From Porphyra umbilicalis (taxonomy: Eukaryota; Rhodophyta; Bangiophyceae; Bangiales; Bangiaceae), in the NCBI GenBank assembly GCA_002049455.2, contig KV918953.1, forward strand, positions 1 through 64,000: a stretch of 64,000 nt of DNA, given 5' to 3'. Below, piece by piece: positions 63,322 through 64,000 of the stretch (position 1 is its first letter; each line of letters begins with the position of its first letter). Under the pieces are notes generated by a model. It ran no database searches and was not told where the DNA came from. It saw only the letters and a program-made list of their open reading frames with translations. The position numbers and the translations under genes are program-made.

Positions 63322-63705
63322 TGTTGAAGAGCAGTGGGGATAGGAGATGGGGGACCACGGTGAAGTGGTTGAGTGGCTTGAGCTTATGTGTTTGTGTGCG
63401 AACGTGCTTTGTTGGTTCTCTCTCCAAAGCGCCCCTCTTCCCATCAAGGGCACTCCTCAAATAGTCCAAGTCGGAGCACTCAAGCCCACCACGCAGCGCA
63501 AGCAGCTCGCCCGCGCACGCGCCCGCCCACACTCTAAATCAAAACGCTCACCAAGTCAAAGCATCAGAGATCAAAGCAAAGCCCACGCAAATCAAAGCAT
63601 CAAAAGCGCAAGAACAAAACATGTGAAGTCGCAAAACTTTCACTCAAAATCGCACGGGTACAAATGCCGAATGCACCAGCGGTCGTCAAACCGCGAGGAA
63701 GTCGC
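63322..63705 (-). repeat. Reversed copia B/C-family LTR, diverged
   Basis: Starts TGTTGAAGAGCAGTGGGGAT and continues CACGGTGAAGTGGTTGAGTG and GAACGTGCTTTGTTGGTT, the reverse complement of the 3' half of the 418-bp LTR of copia B/C. Matching blocks continue (CTCAAATAGTCC, AAAACATG, GTCGTCAAACCGCGA) to about 63700. It is clearly older than the LTRs of copia C. A solo or partial LTR. Confidence 0.8.
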
Positions 63706-63805
63706 ATGGGTAGCCTAGTGGGAAGTAAGGCACCCACTCTCATTAGGCGTGACCTTCGGGTCGCGTCCAGGAGTCGGGGGTGCAAACCCTGTCAATACCT
63801 GGTTT
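63706..63805 (+). mobile_element. tRNA-like sequence, probable SINE head
   Basis: TAGCCTAGTGGG (about 63712) is a full match to the polymerase III A box. GGGTGCAAACCC (about 63779) is a near match to the B box. GCCT...AGGC form a D-arm, GACC-TTC-GGTC a variable arm and CGGGG...CCCTG a T-arm, as in class II tRNAs. The acceptor stem does not pair, so it is not a working tRNA. The following AT-richer tail fits a SINE. Confidence 0.45.
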
Positions 63806-64000
63806 CTTGAATTTTGCTTTGTACAGCAGCAGGGCTTACAGCGGCGTTGAGCAGGACGTTCCAACACGCGCAAGGTGCTTCGTGCGGGTGATGCTTCTTG
63901 TGGGACCGGATCTTTCCCGGCTACTGCGGCAAGAGGGCGAGTTTGGGCTTTCGCTCATGGGGCAGCTCCTCCCTTTGTCCCCCTGCGCGCGTGCACGCCT
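63806..64000. other. Window end; nothing recognised
   Basis: Unremarkable sequence; no frame or repeat could be named. Confidence 0.4.

Overview
The window looks like repeat-dominated, GC-rich nuclear DNA of a eukaryote, most likely an alga or other protist. There are no operons, no ribosome binding sites and no rRNA. Almost everything recognisable is transposon-derived: three Ty1/copia elements, a large Ty3/gypsy chromovirus, a TRIM, two hAT transposases, a PIF/Harbinger transposase, MITE-like AT-rich islands, a SINE-like tRNA relic, and long G- or C-rich low-complexity tracts. Bangialean red algae are one candidate because they are GC-rich and copia-rich, but the sequence does not prove this.

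Layout. 0.3-2.4 kb: unrecognised minus-strand ORFs with a 36-bp repeat. 3.4-4.1 kb: a MITE-like inverted-repeat unit. 5.1-5.7 kb: Harbinger transposase relic (-). 6.5-9.1 kb: hAT transposase relic (+), followed by a 33-aa repeat ORF (-, 9.3-10.7 kb). 10.7-18 kb: no clear gene, G-rich arrays and a 250-bp direct repeat. 17.95-21.8 kb: second hAT relic (-) with a degenerate repeat tail. 23.06-31.97 kb: copia A (-), split by a 4.05-kb compound insertion made of a TRIM plus copia B (+) and bounded by one 5-bp target duplication. 32-36.2 kb: G-rich and C-rich tracts around a 71-bp near-perfect hairpin. 36.8-37.6 kb: an unrecognised interrupted ORF. 38.04-42.99 kb: copia C (+), with two 418-bp LTRs. 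45.05-45.21 kb: CCAAT and TATA motifs placed just before a long hairpin, a candidate noncoding RNA gene. 45.5-46.6 kb: two inverted, related coding fragments around a minisatellite. 46.62-58.88 kb: chromovirus E, 12.26 kb with 394-bp LTRs and a 5-bp target duplication. It carries gag-pol-chromodomain, a short RNase-H-like ORF, and about 4 kb of antisense ORFs interrupted by a 750-bp MITE with a 9-10-bp duplication. 60-63.3 kb: unrecognised plus-strand ORFs, two of them overlapping. 63.3-63.8 kb: a reversed LTR of the B/C family and a tRNA-like SINE head.

No ordinary housekeeping gene was recognised. The most interesting objects are the antisense cargo of chromovirus E, the chimeric TRIM/copia insertion, the TATA-hairpin unit at 45.1 kb, and the hairpin at 33.3 kb. 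All LTR elements are treated as fossils. LTR divergence counted by eye suggests copia A and copia C (about 2-2.5%) are younger than E (about 4-5%).
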